NCBI RefSeq assembly: GCF_008370045.1
Contig: NZ_VOBN01000032.1
Coordinates: 1 to 56,746 of the forward strand
Origin: Pseudomonas sp. ANT_J12
GTDB taxonomy: Bacteria; Pseudomonadota; Gammaproteobacteria; Pseudomonadales; Pseudomonadaceae
Length of the DNA stretch: 56,746 bases
Direction of reading: 5' to 3'
Part shown: piece by piece, positions 55,583 to 56,746 of the stretch
Layout: every line of letters starts with the position of its first letter
Numbering within the stretch: position 1 is the stretch's first letter
Notes under the pieces: generated by a model
Seen by the model: only the letters and a program-made list of their open reading frames with translations
Told to the model about the DNA's origin: nothing
Database searches by the model: none
Program-made: the position numbers and the translations under genes

Positions 55583-56531
55583 CACGCAACCTCAAACTGA
55601 GCTCACCGCCACTAAAGACTTTTTCCACATCACCCACCTTCAAGCGCAAGGCACCCTGATTATCGATACCCATTACAACGCCATCTATCTGGTTGACGCC
55701 GGCAATCAATGAGACAGCCCGCCCCTGCCACAGATGGTTTTGCTCCCACTCATCATGGCTGGCTGAAAAGCCGTCGCGCTGATGACGCTCCAAGTAAGCC
55801 TGGAGCATCAAACCCAGCTCCACCACCAAGAGATTGCGGTCAAACACCCTGCCAGACTCAAGCCGCATGGACGTCCACTGCTGATCAACCTCTTCAGCGG
55901 CCTGCATGTTCACATTGATTCCAACACCTAACACTACGTGGCACACGTCAGCAGGATCGCCCACCAACTCTAGGAGTATCCCCGCGATCTTTTTCTGACC
56001 AACAAGAAGGTCATTGGGCCATTTTAGCCCCACCCCGGAAACCCCCTGCTTTCGCAAGGCATGCATTACCGCAAGCCCTACGACCAAACTCAAGCCTTCC
56101 AGCTGCCGCATACCACCCTCGATGCGTAGCACGAGGCTGTAATAGATGTTTTCTGCAAATGGACTCACCCATTTACGACCTCGCCTTCCGCGACCAGCAG
56201 TCTGTCGCTCTGCCAGTACCAGGAACGGCGCAGCCCTACCTCGCCCGATAGCGCGCAAGGCTTCAGCATTAGTAGAGTCAATAGAGTCAAAAACCTGCGC
56301 AGGCCAACCGCAAATAGACGACTTTTCATCTATTTCCACAGGATCAAGTAGCGTCAATGGCGCAGCCAATTGATAGCCGCGACCGCGTACCTTATGAATT
56401 GACAGACCCAATTCAGCCTCTAAAAGCTGAAGCTGCTTCCACACAGCACTTCGACTGACACCCAAGGCTATGCCCAAGGCCTCACCTGAATGGAATCGGC
56501 CATCCTTTAGAAGCTTTAACAAAGTCAGCAT
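55572..56531 (-). CDS. birA: Biotin-protein ligase / biotin operon repressor BirA
   Basis: 319 residues. The N-terminal winged HTH (residues about 1-60, GEALGIALGVSRSAVWKQLQ) shows it also represses biotin genes. The catalytic core has GRGRRGRKWVSPF and LKWPNDLLVGQKKIAGILLE. The C-terminal small SH3-like domain ends in GGELSLRL. It adenylates biotin and attaches it to AccB and other carboxylases. It overlaps coaX and lies downstream of an rrn operon. Confidence 0.95.
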   Translation of the reverse strand: MLTLLKLLKDGRFHSGEALGIALGVSRSAVWKQLQLLEAELGLSIHKVRGRGYQLAAPLTLLDPVEIDEKSSICGWPAQVFDSIDSTNAEALRAIGRGRAAPFLVLAERQTAGRGRRGRKWVSPFAENIYYSLVLRIEGGMRQLEGLSLVVGLAVMHALRKQGVSGVGLKWPNDLLVGQKKIAGILLELVGDPADVCHVVLGVGINVNMQAAEEVDQQWTSMRLESGRVFDRNLLVVELGLMLQAYLERHQRDGFSASHDEWEQNHLWQGRAVSLIAGVNQIDGVVMGIDNQGALRLKVGDVEKVFSGGELSLRLRDDS

Positions 56532-56614
56532 GCAAGTCCCGCCTCACAATGAGGCCCGAATGATAGCCATGCCCCGAGCCGTTGCATAGAAACCCTATTG
56601 AGCGGATTTTTCTT

Positions 56615-56657
56615 CGGACAAAACAAAACCCCTACCTGCATACGCAGATAGGGGTTT
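56615..56657 (-). terminator. Terminator of an rRNA operon
   Basis: Stem AACCCCTATCTGC / GCAGGTAGGGGTT with a 4-base loop and TTTTGTTTTG behind it on the minus strand. It lies just past the 5S gene end. Confidence 0.92.
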
Positions 56658-56667
56658 CGGAATTTAA

Positions 56668-56746
56668 TCTTGACGATGACCTACTCTCACATGGGGAAAC
56701 CCCACACTACCATCGGCGATACATCGTTTCACTGCTGAGTTCGGGA
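56668..56746 (-). rRNA. rrf: 5S ribosomal RNA, 3' part (cut by window end)
   Basis: The 3' two thirds of a 5S gene on the minus strand: TCCCGAACTCAGCAGTGAAA, then GATGTATCGCCGATGGTAGT, then GTGAGAGTAGGTCATCGTCA. The 5' end lies beyond the window, together with the rest of the rRNA operon. Confidence 0.93.

Overview
The window is a piece of a Pseudomonas chromosome, most likely of the P. fluorescens group. The basis is the gene order ssb - YajR-type MFS - uvrA (TTG start) - ftnA/bfrA - katA - alpha/spc/S10 ribosomal operons - tufA-fusA-rpsG-rpsL - rpoC-rpoB-rplL-rplJ-rplA-rplK - nusG-secE - tRNA-Trp - tufB - tRNA-Thr/Gly/Tyr - coaX - birA - 5S rRNA, the Pseudomonas-type REP pair, and the protein sequences. 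The genus call rests on recognition, not on a search. Layout: bases 1-14,700 are an accessory island, and 14,740-56,746 are core genome, nearly all on the minus strand. The island abuts the 3' end of ssb and ends there in a tyrosine-recombinase gene that has lost its catalytic half. From left to right the island holds: (a) three 23-bp direct repeats that look like the end of an IS21-type element; (b) a translationally coupled trio of GNAT-like protein, ImmA/IrrE-type metallopeptidase and beta-family protein, with a convergent overlapping sce7726-type PD-(D/E)xK nuclease gene, which is a good candidate for an undescribed defence or stress module; (c) a helical DUF5677-like gene split by an IS66-family element; (d) a DCL/DUF3223-type protein with an HNH-like tail, a DEDDh exonuclease, an Mrr-like nuclease, a DUF4238 protein and a two-HTH regulator, mixed with gene fragments; (e) a DUF6957-type gene and an unknown gene. 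The most solid new observation is the IS66-family element at 5056-8399. Its ends are an imperfect 23-bp inverted repeat, it is flanked by a perfect 8-bp duplication (TTTCTGGA), and besides tnpA/tnpB/tnpC it carries, between tnpC and the right end, a complete 264-codon gene for an ornithine/aspartate carbamoyltransferase-like protein with its own ribosome-binding site. Removing the element plus one duplication copy restores a continuous 395-codon host gene. Core part: ssb and a YajR-like transporter diverge from uvrA. A terminator and a REP pair separate uvrA from the convergent ftnA and katA. The ribosomal gene block runs leftwards from a consensus promoter upstream of rpsJ to a terminator behind rplQ. 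The str operon (rpsL-rpsG-fusA-tufA) has its own consensus promoter and terminator. rplKAJL-rpoBC shows the expected L10-type leader and the rplL-rpoB attenuator hairpin. tRNA-Tyr, tRNA-Gly, tRNA-Thr and tufB are read from one strong promoter with a GC-rich discriminator. The two EF-Tu genes encode proteins that differ at about 28 of 397 positions, which is unusual for tuf paralogues. A SPOR-like protein, coaX and birA follow, and the window closes inside a 5S rRNA gene whose operon terminator is visible.
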